From: Physcia stellaris
Taxonomy: Eukaryota > Ascomycota > Lecanoromycetes > Caliciales > Physciaceae
Length of the DNA stretch: 64,000 bases
NCBI GenBank assembly: GCA_018902385.1
Contig: JABSSW010000044.1
Span: forward strand, 62,001 to 126,000
Direction: 5' to 3'
This document shows positions 10,748-21,586 of the stretch, piece by piece (the stretch's first letter is position 1; every line of letters begins with the position of its first letter). The position numbers and the translations under genes are program-made. The notes beneath the pieces are model-generated. The model made no database searches, was not told where the DNA came from, and worked only from the letters and a program-made list of their open reading frames with translations.

Positions 10748-13039
10748 ATGGCCGAGTTTGCTACCGCCTTTGGCATCGTGACCGGAGTCGTTGGCTTGAT
10801 ACCGCTTTGCGGCAAAGGATATGCCTTCATCGAGAGCATCGTCAGTGCGAACCGTCACGCGGAAGAGCAATTGATAAGGATTCGGATGCAACAATGGGCA
10901 AGTCCTCTCTCCTGTAATAAAGCTTGCCATTTGCTCATTCATCTATTCAGGATCTTGAAGGTATAGTCAATCTTCTGTATCTACATTCATGGCAAACTTT
11001 TGATGTCGTTCAGCATGGGCCCGCGTATGGGAGGTCCCTAGTATCATACCTCGCAAAAGAACAGACTTGAAGCTGCAAAGATGGGTCGACAAAGACCAGA
11101 AAATGGGGTACAATATATTGAAGACACTCGCCATTATCTCCAATATGTTTGCAGATGTTCGCGATCTAGAAGGGAAGTACGGATTGCATATGAAGCAACG
11201 GGACGCGGTAAGGACCGCTATCTTGAATCGCGAATAACATCTGACAGCTTAGGGATTGAAACATCTCAGTGTTGAAACGGTACTTGTGAATCGACGAGAT
11301 GAAGACCAAATTCATAGGAAAATCGAGAGCCGAAAGCAACGCATGAGTATCTTGAAAAAATGCCGCTTCGAGTTGCAGGGGACTGCTGAATTTGACTTAT
11401 TCATTGAGCGGCTAAAGGAATATATTGCAGTACTTCGAAATATATGCTCTGAACTACAAGCAATGGTAGGATCCGATACATCTTCTGAGTCTGCCTGAAA
11501 ATTAACAGTATACCATCAGCAACTCGATCGTGCGCTTCCTACTCATGTATCAAGCAATCAAGATCCCTCGAATCTTGAAACCGTTAGTAGGATTTATGGA
11601 GAGGAGATCAAGAAGCGACGTGAAGCAGGTCAACAGGCTCAAGGTCTAGAGCTCATTCGAGACATTGCAGCTTTCAAAGCGCGTGCACAACAGCTTGTTG
11701 GCAAGAGACACCGAGCGCATGAAACCAGACGAAAGTCAAACCAGGAGAAGTCGTTCCTCTTGTCGGGTGCCTACCTTGAGATGCAAAACTTCGACATCAA
11801 AGAAGCGATAAGCGGGGTCGGAAGCACAAATGTCTCCTTGGCCATGGATAAAGGGGTCAAGAAGACTCGGTACATTGTATGTCAGTGATCCCGGTTGCAG
11901 AATCGAATCCTCACCTAAACCCCATTCAGGAGTGGAAACCTTACGCATATGAAGTCGTTAAGGAGTCAGATGAATATGACTTCAAAATGCATCGTCAGAT
12001 CGACAAGAAGGCTGAAGACGACATCATGGCTCTTTCGGACTTTTTCAACGTCACAGATCGACCGGCGGCCTTTCGAATCCTGCCATTCCTCGGTATCTTT
12101 AGAGATGAAGAAAAGCGGCGCTTTGGATTTGTTTACGAGCCTCCTCCATATATCGAGAACCTCGCAGGCCACCGTATCACCGAAGGGCAAGTGGCAAAGC
12201 TTCGCATGCCCAAATCTCTCCTCGAACATCTGGAGACGGACAGTCAGTCACCTGGACTGATTGTATGGCCATTAGGCGATCGCTTCAAGCTGGCCAGTAC
12301 ACTGGCACAATGTCTTTACGTACTTCACGCAGCAGGCTGGGTTCACAAGAAGTGAGTCGTCCCTTTTCAGAAAAGCAGTGCTGCATGCCAATGATTTTAT
12401 TCCACCTGTTGACCATAGTAGTGTCCGATCATCTTCCATTATCTTTCTCCCCCATGAGTCAACGCAAGGTGGCAGCCCATCGCACAGTAATACAAACGAC
12501 ATCACTCGGCCTTATCTGTGCGGCTTCGGCCATTCGAGGCCAGGCCAGGCTCCTGACAAAGAGCAGTTCCCCAAAGGAGCCCCTTCGAGATCTAAAACAT
12601 ATTGGAACATCACATTAGACCAATATCATCACCCCGCGAAACGAGTCAACTCTTTGCTCAGCTACACTCAAGCCTGCGACCTGTATTCGTGAGTCCCTTG
12701 CATTTTGTGTCAACTGCCACTTCTACACGTGCTTTAAACCTGATTACGGGTCTTTCACTAATCGGATAGCGAGACAGTCTTGGGGTAGTTCTTCTTGAGA
12801 TCGGCCTTTGGGAGCCCCTCTCCCGTTTCGAATCGACAACAAATCTAAGGAACGACCCTGAAGTCCTCCGCGAACACCTTCTCAAAATAGCCAGGAACGA
12901 TCTACCAGGTCAAGTAGGGAAGATATATGCGAACGTGGTCACGGAATGTCTGAAATTAAGCGCTGACCAAAGTGATTCCAAAGTTCAAGATATGCTATGT
13001 TGGAAAGTAGCTGCGGCTTTGGATGCCTGTAATGCCTGA
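10748..13039 (+). CDS. HeLo-domain protein fused to a kinase-like (pseudokinase) domain
   Basis: Eight predicted exons (10748-10897, 10951-10960, 11014-11207, 11253-11465, 11520-11876, 11930-12351, 12371-12688, 12778-13039) give 641 residues. The N-terminal 220 residues resemble the HeLo/prion-inhibition domain (start MAEFATAFGIVTGVVGLIPL), a membrane-targeting helical bundle used in fungal programmed cell death. A helical linker follows, then a kinase-like domain from RYIEWKPY (possible beta-3 lysine) through ILPFLGIF, RFGFVYEPPP, LHAAGWVHKK and RPYLCGFGHSRP to DLYSLGVVLLEIGLW. The HRD loop reads VHKK and the DFG site reads GFG, so both catalytic aspartates are missing: a predicted pseudokinase. 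Intron 1 is of GC-AG type and exon 2 is only 10 nt. No NLR gene lies nearby. HeLo-kinase fusions are known in Pezizomycotina; function here is inferred. Confidence 0.8.
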
Positions 13040-13753
13040 AGGAAAACGAAATATGGCCTTCGACGTTTGCCCGACTCAAGACGGAATTGAAAAGGAGAGT
13101 CAAAGCCTTTTAATCAACGTACCAATACCAATGAATCGAACATGGGGAATGGAAACTTTCAACGCCCTTCATCGATCTCCTGACCCGATATGTTCATCTA
13201 ATCATTCGGTTGAATTAACTGGTGGTGAAAACATTTTCACCCTAATCTTTGGGTATATCAGCCTAGCATAAGGGTCTATGATAATGATGTGAATCATCTT
13301 CTCATTACTTGGATCTATTATTTATCAAGCTTATGACAATTGAAGTCCAGAGAAAGATATGACGGCTCGACTATGAAAAGGATGGTGAAGGGAGATCATC
13401 CGTTCCGTTACCATCTGTGACCCAAAAATAAGCCCGACAAAGAGTAAAACTGGTCCGTGAAGCATCGTGAATCGGGTGGTGTGAGGACATTGTACTTGAA
13501 CAGCAAGACAAGCGAGATGAATAGCGAGAAGAACAGTATCAGCACTTTAGGCCACCAAGCGTTGCCACATTCACGTGACAGCTAGGCGGGGTTTTAGCTC
13601 GGCGCGTCACGTCAATCGAATCCTCTTAAGTTTAAAGCTCCGCTTCTCGTGTCTTTGTTTTCTCCTTCCCCACGCTTCAAATTCCATACCCCAACTCTTT
13701 CTCTTGGAAAAGGCCTCGTTGCAGTTTTACTTACCATTCTACCTTCAAACAAA
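13040..13753. other. intergenic, RNR2 upstream region
   Basis: No supported gene. Close to RNR2 it contains CACGTGAC near 13573 and GGCGCGTCACGTC at about 13601, which includes ACGCGC on the minus strand, a partial match to the MBF/E2F-type cell-cycle element expected for an S-phase gene. Confidence 0.4.
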
Positions 13754-15185
13754 ATGGCCACCCAGATAACACCGTCAAAGAATGTATGTCATCAATCGAA
13801 CCTTGGCTTTCAGCTCGTCATACATTTACTCACCCCAATCTTAGGCTGCCTCTGGGCTTGAGAAACTCAAGATGGGGGACTCACCTGCTAAGAAGCTCAA
13901 TTTCGAGCCTGTCGACAAGGAAAACATTTCGCACGACGCCAAACCCGTAGTTAGCGATGCCGAATTGAAAAAGGCCCACGTTGAGGTGATCGAGAAGGGA
14001 CTGAAGCCAGTCGTCGCTCCTACAATCAAGCCCCACGAGGCCGACGAACCCCTGCTACAGGAGAATCCTCACCGCTTCGTGCTCTTTCCCATCAAGTATC
14101 ACGAGGTTCGCGTTTACCACGCGTCGACGCGTAAAGTGTTTTCACCGATATACACTAACAGCTTCGATAGATATGGCAAATGTACAAGAAAGCGGAAGCA
14201 TCCTTCTGGACTGCAGAGGAAGTCGACCTGTCAAAGGACCTTCACGACTGGAACAACCGCCTAAATGATGACGAGAAATACTTTGTGTCTCATGTCCTTG
14301 CGTTCTTCGCTGCTTCCGACGGGATCGTCAATGAGAACCTCGTCGAGCGATTCAGCGGAGAAGTCCAAATACCAGAAGCACGCTGCTTCTACGGATTCCA
14401 GATCATGATGGAGAATATTCACTCCGAAATGTACTCCCTCCTCATCGACACCTACATCAAGGAGCAGAAACAACGCACTTACCTTTTCGACGCCATTGAC
14501 ACGAGTACTTCCCCCCTGCCCCTTTCCCTCATTCCTCCCTCCGAATGACCCTACTGACACAGTCCAAACAGTACCCTGCATCCGCAAAAAAGCCGACTGG
14601 GCCATCAAATGGATCCAAGACCAATCCTCGACCTTCGCCCAACGCCTCGTCGCCTTCGCCGCCGTAGAAGGCATCTTCTTCTCCGGCTCCTTCGCCTCCA
14701 TCTTCTGGCTCAAAAAACGCGGCCTCATGCCCGGCCTGACCTTCTCCAACGAACTCATCTCCCGCGACGAAGGCCTGCACACCGACTTCGCCTGCCTGCT
14801 CTTCTCCCACCTGAACAACCGCCCCAGCAAGCAGGCCGTGCAGGACGTGATCACCGAGGCCGTGACCATCGAGCAGGAATTCCTGACCGACGCCCTGCCG
14901 TGCGCGCTGCTGGGCATGAACGCCACCCTCATGAAGCAATATATTGAATTCGTCGCCGATCGGCTACTGCTCGCGCTCGGGAATCAGAAGTACTATAACT
15001 CGGCGAATCCGTTTGACTTTATGGAGTCGATCTCGCTGGCGGGCAAGACGAATTTCTTCGAGAAGCGCGTGGGCGATTATCAGAAGTCGGGCGTGATGGC
15101 GAGCACGAAGAAGAAGGCTGCCGAGGGCGAGCCCGAGAAGGTGAATGAGAATGGGGGCGACTTCAATTTCGATGAGGACTTCTAG
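13754..15185 (+). CDS. RNR2: ribonucleoside-diphosphate reductase small subunit (R2)
   Basis: Exons 13754-13783, 13845-14105, 14171-14504 and 14572-15185 give 412 residues, normal for fungal R2. The protein holds the diiron-tyrosyl radical that starts reduction of ribonucleotides to dNTPs, working with the large subunit R1. Metal ligands and radical site are visible: Asp in [11 protein letters not shown], Glu and His in ENIHSEMY with the radical Tyr at its end, and the later helices [13 protein letters not shown] and [10 protein letters not shown]. The C-terminus [10 protein letters not shown] is the conserved tail that docks on R1. The N-terminal [15 protein letters not shown] segment is typical of eukaryotic R2. 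Exon 4 after about 14570 is very rich in C at third positions, unlike exon 2. Introns are short; intron 2 carries a striking palindrome, listed separately. Confidence 0.97.
14119..14132. promoter_or_regulatory. palindromic double MluI cell-cycle box in RNR2 intron 2
   Basis: The 14-base sequence ACGCGTCGACGCGT is a perfect palindrome containing two ACGCGT cores four bases apart (TCGA between cores shares the T and A). ACGCGT is the MCB element bound by MBF (Mbp1/Swi6, Cdc10) at G1/S genes, and RNR genes are classic MBF targets. Its place within an intron, not the promoter, is unusual. Binding is inferred. Confidence 0.5.
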
Positions 15186-15849
15186 ATGAGAGGGTCCAGT
15201 AGTGTGGGAGGAGTGAGGTGAGGGGAGGGGAGGTCATGGATGGTTTGTACATTATGCATGCATTGGGTTTTCTTTTTCTCTTCTTCGTTCACTACGCATC
15301 TAAGATGCGGGCATTAGTCTTGAGGCATTTCGATGGCGTTTGGGAGATGGTGGTTGACTGGCAGGATAGCCCCAGATAGGATAATGCCAAAAATGAAAAT
15401 TGAATAGTGCAAAGGTCCACCTCGATTATCTATGTCCTTTTTAGAATCAAAAGATTGCCGACGTACTACTAACAAGCATCAACAATATCTTGCCGTTAAA
15501 CCGAGGCTGAGTCTTGAAAACCCATATGACAATTCTCCATCTGGAAATGGGATTGGAGTACTCATAATTATATTTATTCATTGAGTCTCTGGTTTTAGTC
15601 AGAGCATCGTATCTTACACGATCTTTATACAGGTATATCCAGGGTATATCACATCATATCAAAGCCAAAGCCAAAGCCAAATGCCATAACGCCGCTTCTC
15701 AAACACCTTTTCAGCCCTTAATACTGTACACCATCCCAGATGGAACCCATAACCAGGAATGCGCTGACGCCACTCCGCTTATGCCGCTAGACAATTGTAA
15801 CGCCATCAACTACTCCATGCTTAAAGTCGCGATCGAGGTCTTCCACCTT
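15186..15849. other. convergent intergenic, 660 bp
   Basis: 3' flanks of RNR2 (+) and the DUF1308 gene (-). It holds a short AAGCCA repeat near 15661 (three to four units) and no recognised gene. Confidence 0.5.
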
Positions 15850-17755
15850 TCACTTGCGCTTCTCCTTCCCTACCAAGCTTCGTGACGTGGAAATGAGATA
15901 CACGTCCGGGCCACTGTCGTTGGTGCCCTGCTCGTAGATCACGGCTTCGATTGCCTTGGCCACTGTCCGATTTGAGCTGATCGTCGTGATGTTTGTTTGC
16001 CAGCTGTGGACATGAGTCAGCTAATTGATATTTGGGAAAGTGACGATGTCGATGGGCCGAAACAATAGGAGGAAAGAATCATGTTAGTAGAGAAAGCAGG
16101 GCATACATACCCATACAGAAAGACAGATTTGGTAACACTTGACGTATCCGTCTTCGAGAAATGATCGATGACATTCTTAGCGACGGGCGGCAGGCGTTTC
16201 AGCTTGAGGTCCGTTGGCACAATCTTGATGGGCAGCTTCAGAGTTGCTGGAATCGGGTGCGTGGACAGGTCGCCGAGCTTTTGATGTAATTCGGGGGTGC
16301 TAGATCCCACATCTCCCATGAATAAAGCTGTGCGCTCTTTCTCGGCAGCGGTACCGATAGTGCTGACAACTTCTCGCATACGGATTGCCGCCTCCTCGGT
16401 ACAAACCAATTCGTGATTCTGGAGCAGCGGGTAAAGGGTGGTTTGGATAAGTTGGTCCCCGACTTCTTTTTCCAACTGGCGCATTATCACAGGCTTCAGA
16501 GTGCCTCCCGGGTTTCGAGCTCGAGCCTCGTGAAGAATCCGCTCGGTATCGTAATGCGAGAGATCAGAGACAAGAGCCAAAAGAATCGTACAGTCGACAT
16601 TGATGGTCTCGGTAAGAGTAAGACTTGCCAACGGGAGGAGCTGCACGAACAGCTTATCCAGAGGTAGGGTAGCTCTATCCTCAGACAGCCGGCCGCAGTT
16701 GACAATAGCGCCCGTATCGCAAATCTGGTCGATTATGCGGTCGACCTCGGCGACACGTCCTAGTACGAGTTTGGGGAGCACAAAGCGAACCTGAGGGTGC
16801 TATGTTCACGTGTACGTTAGCCTTCGAGTCGTGCTTAAAAAATCTGATATGAGATTCACTCAAGAACCGCCTATGTCCCAGATTTCATGTCCCGTAGCAA
16901 GTGGACCATCCAGCTTCACTGTCGACATATTTACTCGCTACTCACCACGCTCGAGGTAATGAAATTGTCGAAGTTCAAGAAGTGGAAATAGAAATGAAGA
17001 AGTATATGAAAAATGACTACCTTATAGCGGATACGCATAGACTTTGATGCTTTGCGTAGATCGTGTGCGGCCTTGACAAGCTCAACCATGTCGTCTTCGT
17101 CTAGCTCCCCTGCTTCGTCTGGAGAATCGTCAGGATGATACCCTTTCTCAGCGAGCTCACGAATGAGTCGTTTCTCGGTCATGGTGGAAACCTTGACCCA
17201 CTCGGCTCCATCCTGAGCAGTGATATCGACATAGGCTCCGGCTTTCTGCGACTTGTTTCCTTTCTTGCTATCACGTGTAGGAGTTTCCCAATAAACACGT
17301 TTTTGGAAGCCTACAAGGCCGGTACAGTTCTTAGCTGCTTCCCATACTGCGAGATAATAACCCAGATTACTGGATCTTAGGGCCTGATGAGCATCTCTCG
17401 CCTCTTGGCTGTTACCAGTGATCTAATGAAAAAAACTTCAGTAATTGAACATGATCAGGGGACATGACTTGCTCGAAGTGCAAATGGCGCAAAATGACAG
17501 AGGAGCCAGGAGATGTTGACAAAGGAAACTAACGTCAAGAGAGAGAGCAGACTTTACGCGTTGTAGGACATTGTGTTCTTTGGTTACGTTGTTGATCAAG
17601 GTACTGAGCTCGGGCACATCTTTCTCTTTCCTATTTTGAATGAGGAAGGCACGGTACTGTTCGGTTTGACTCAATAGCGCCTCGGCTTTGCCGACCACTT
17701 CCTCAATGTCTTCAGTTGATGAATACGGTGCGATACGATGGTCCTCAGCCATCAT
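15850..17755 (-). CDS. DUF1308 (C7orf25/UPF0415-like) protein
   Basis: Exons on the minus strand: 17534-17755, 17021-17422, 16111-16790 and 15850-16003, giving 485 residues in one frame. The family (Pfam DUF1308; human C7orf25) is conserved from fungi to animals, with no settled biochemical role. Recognisable parts are SSNLGYYLAVWEAAKNCTGL, VDITAQDGAEWVKVSTMTEK, the central NVDCTILLALVSDLSH block and the C-terminal WQTNITTISSNRTVAKAIEA. The intron 16791-17020 is longer than its neighbours, so a small extra exon there cannot be excluded. The start at 17755 (MMAEDHRIAPYSSTED) is preferred; the same frame stays open to an ATG at 17980, whose encoded segment is Arg/Ser-rich and does not look like this family. 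Confidence 0.78.
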
Positions 17756-17789
17756 GCACTCGTTGCTGGACTCGCCCAGTAAGGTAGCG

Positions 17790-18257
17790 TCTCGACTGAA
17801 TCTGAGGGTCAGATCACATTGGATCGGATTTGAAAATGAAAGCACGCGAGGAAGGCGCGAACCCTTCGATCTTGCCCTTATCGCTTCGATAGGGGAACGG
17901 GCCGCCAATGCCGGGAAATCGCCGACGCTCGACTGCTGTTCACTTCTCCGAAGTGCGAGAGGGCCATTTTTCTCGCCCATTTTAGACTTCTCTTCCCAAT
18001 AACGCCAAATGGTAGCATCTTTACGGAATCCGACGCGCTGAGTTCCAAGATGAGAGCATGAAGGAAAGCGTACAGAACTGCTGTCGTGTTAGAAGACGAC
18101 CGATTCGCGATGGCACAATCGCTGTTGTGGGAGTAAGAGGCCTTTTCTCTGCGGAATCCCTTTTGTTCAAATCGTGTATCGACTTGTTCGTACCCGTGCT
18201 ACTAACAATACTGTTGAATAATTCTTTCCTCATGCTTTTCGCCTGACTGCGTGGCAT
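17790..18257 (-). other. possible small unassigned gene
   Basis: On the minus strand two stretches look protein-like: MPRSQAKSMRKELFNSIVSS from 18257, and further down KDATIWRYWEEKSKMGEKNG with a following Ser/Arg-rich part, in another frame. A GTTAGT donor at about 18206 and a CTCAG acceptor near 18038 could join them in phase. I do not recognise the product. It might instead be a 5' extension of the DUF1308 gene, since the second stretch runs toward that start in the same frame. Confidence 0.3.
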
Positions 18258-19075
18258 AACGTCCGGAGGTTGCGAACAACAAATTCACGAGGGTGGCCAC
18301 ATCAACATGTTAGATGAACTCAAATGGCTATTGCACAGCTTATTACTGTCACTCTTCATTGAAGGCATTGTTATCATTCGATTTTTTATCATAGAAACTT
18401 CAACCGGCTGTAGTGCTGTGATGTCAAGTACATTTCGTGGATCTGCTTTGTCCAAAGTTTCGATATGCTTTTTTTTTCTTTGCATAGCCCCTTCAGTAAT
18501 ATACTTGTAGCTTTCCATTTTCTTTCCATTACAATTCCCTAATGCCGTGACTAGACCGCGTGAGGATGTGGGAAGCAGACGCGTAAGTACTGCCAATTGA
18601 TTCTTATTGAAGTACTACCCCGTATAAAGATGAATTCTTTCCTGGGATTACTTGTCAAGGCATACTTTAGTACTTCGCTTGGTGCAGTGGGATGGACCTT
18701 GGACCTCGCGTAAGAAGCTCGCGGGAGCGTTAGGCGTTTTTCTAAGCAGACGCGCTCCAATCGGCCTGCTCGCGTCCTGAAAACGGGAACTTTTCTTCTC
18801 CAAAGGACCAAAGCTCCAATCACAGAGCTTGAAGAGAGATGGACGGAATCTTCTTTTAGGAATAATCAAAGCTATATCGCCTCATCCTGGCAAAATTGCG
18901 GCAGGTCTCGACCAGAAGGCGTGACCTCTTTCTTGGTCTTTGGGCTGGTCAGGGTCAGTACCAACGACGTTGAAAGCCATGCAATTTGCAACGTTCGCAC
19001 AGCACCTTGCGTTCAGCAGTGAACGGCGAGGTGCTCATTCTGCAAGTCACGCACAATCAGTTCAACAGGCTGTCG
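18258..19075. other. gene-free interval, about 820 bp
   Basis: No supported gene on either strand. It includes a T-rich tract near 18467-18480 and is the upstream region of the SAT4-like gene. Confidence 0.5.
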
Positions 19076-20648
19076 ATGGCACAACACACGCCAGAGCAGC
19101 TACAGTATCAACGACACAGCAACAATGAAAGTAGGGCTGCTGCACTCTATGGCACGGCCAGCTCTATGGCTTCCGTGGCCGTGGTAGCTGTTGTCCTTCG
19201 GCTTATATGCCGGCGAAGATTGAAGATGGTCCTATCCTACGATGACTATACGATCCTTTTCGCCCTGGTAAGAAGTCATCATACACCATGCGATACCTTA
19301 CGGCTTATGACTGACGACCATTGTGACCGCAGCTTTTGGCCCTCTGCCACAACATCCTGCTGGCGCTTGGTATGTCCTGTATTTCAATCTAATCTTTCCT
19401 GTCTTCCAGCCCAGCCTCTCCCTTTCCTCTACCTCAGCATTCAGAGCAGAATTGAGCTACTGTTGCAGTCAAGTGCTGCTTTGGACATGCCACGACGACC
19501 TTGAAGATTGTACTGACTAGTCCACAGAGCCACATTATGGGGGTGGGCAACATGCTAGTGTGGTAGGACCTGAGAGAGTAAAAGCATATCTCAAGGTATC
19601 ATTCCTGTTCACTCGCATCGCAAAGCGCAAAAGAACTAAGCTCGTTTCCATAGTTCACTTATGCCATTGAACTGGTATACAACGTCGAAATCGGCAGCAT
19701 CAAGTCGTCCATCCTCCTCTTCTATGCTCGCATGTTTGCATCAGCCGCATCGAAGATATGGCGTATATGCTTGAACATGACTCTAATGGGAGTGATCGCG
19801 ATGTATTTCGCATCATTTGTCGTTGGCATCTTTCAATGTACTCCTATACCTAGGATGTGGGACCACACGTTACCCGGACACTGCTTCAATATGCCCGTGC
19901 TTTACAATCTAGGTGCCACGTACAATATTGCGAGTGATCTCGTTATTCTAGTTCTGCCAATGCCGATCGTCTGGCGCCTACAGATGCCTAGATCGAAGAA
20001 ATATGCAGTCACCGGTATCTTTCTCATGGGTGGATTGTAAGTATTATGATAATCTAGATTCCAAGCGGCCACTCACCATTTTTCAGTGTTTGCATTGCCA
20101 GTGTCGTGCGACTCAGCTTCCTACACCAAATGAGCGATAGCGACCCAACCTGTAGGTGATCACTATAACTTCTCTTGATAGCCCTCATACCTTACACTAT
20201 ACGACAACCGCTAAATGATTCAGGGACTTATGCAAATACCTCGATATGGTCGGTGATAGAGCCCTGTTTCGGTATTGTCAGCGCTTGCCTACCCATCATG
20301 TCACCACTCCTACGAAGGATACGACTTCCGTGTTTGGGGCTTAGGCGTCAACCCAGCGAACCGTCAAATCCTAAGTTCTCATGGCTTCGCTCGAAGGTCG
20401 AGATAGAGAAGGTCTGGTCAGGACGATTCAAGAAGCTTGGGGAATACACCACTTCCGTAACAGGTGCAACGACAGACATAAGCTTGACAAGCCGAGTGCC
20501 TAAAGACGAAGGGGAAGCCGTGGTCTCAGAGTCTGTGATCGGCAAGACGCCTGAAAGCGGCCATGAATGTCATACATACAAAGACGAAGAGGAAGGATCC
20601 CCTCCGAAAATGGTAATTCAGACTGCAGAAATCAACCCTGGAACTTGA
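19076..20648 (+). CDS. SAT4/Pth11-like rhodopsin-domain membrane protein
   Basis: Exons 19076-19267, 19333-19369, 19528-19595, 19654-20036, 20087-20151 and 20224-20648 give 389 residues. It belongs to the fungal integral membrane family typified by SAT4 and the transmembrane core of Pth11-type receptors: seven helices, short loops and a long cytoplasmic tail. Family marks are RLICRRRLKMVLSYDDYTIL, GGGQHASVVG, the YNVEIGSIKSSILLFYARMF block, a Cys/Trp loop FQCTPIPRMWDH and the last pair around TSIWSVIEPCFGIVSACLP. The tail is Ser/Thr/Glu-rich. The stop at 20646-20648 is followed in the same frame by 42 more coding-like codons to a TAA at 20775, so the annotated C-terminus may be a premature stop (for example CGA to TGA). 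Ligand and role are unknown. Confidence 0.78.
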
Positions 20649-21586
20649 GATGGTAAGGACGAGAAAGAGGATTTGCTACCTCCGATCGTAATTCCGCAAA
20701 GCTTCGTACCGGAAACCCTTTCCCAACCTATGCTCGGCGTCCGCTCCGACCGCAGGACTGCTCAAATCCCCTCATAAAAGCAGATTTCAAGGAGCTTCCA
20801 AACAATAGTGGTACCTCAGGACAAGTATCCAGAGCCTCCAATGCGGATCCCCGCAGTGCAGCAAAGCAAAAGCGGATTGATTTGCGTGCCGAGAAGCTCT
20901 GACACATTGCCCCGCCGATCCAAAGTGCAAGCAGCGAGAGCCCAGCAAGTGGCATCCGCCTGGAGCAACTATAAGGTTGGATAAGGAAATACGACGCAAC
21001 TCGGCCAGGAGGACTAAAGGGCATTGATCGAATATATTGAAGAGCAACAGGACCTGAATAAGTGTCCTAATGTCGGAATGGGTGAGATGCTCAACATTCT
21101 GGCCGCTTCTAATTTGAGCGTCATAATTGGAGGGTCTGTCTACTTCTCGGAAGTACAATCGACGTAATGATGGTGTTCAAGAGAACACTCACAATCACGA
21201 TCGGGGAATATGAAGTCCCTGCTATGTGTACTTTATTGAACCCAAGTTCTTTAAAGGCCTTCTGTGCCAAATAAAGAAACGCAGCAATCAGGATTGAGTA
21301 AAGGGGGGCTGTAGAGGAGATGTAGTATCAAATCATGTCGACTAAAGTACCAGTACTGTCGCAAACCTCGGTAAACCCTCCCATCGTGCCCTAATCACAA
21401 CGGATAGGCAAGCGGGCCGTCAGGACCGCGAGTATAAACTGTGAAATTCAGTGCCCCCCGAAACTGCGCAATTGCAATAATCCCATGAAGAAATACTCTC
21501 GCATCACCATTCGCCAGCATTAAACCCCGTCCACGACGATTGACCCTCCCAGAAAACCCTCAATTCCTCACGCCAATTCTTCCCTC
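20649..21586. other. intergenic, with in-frame extension of the SAT4-like gene
   Basis: The first 126 bases continue the frame of the preceding gene. Beyond 20777 no supported gene was seen; minus-strand frames there show no family I know. Confidence 0.45.
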
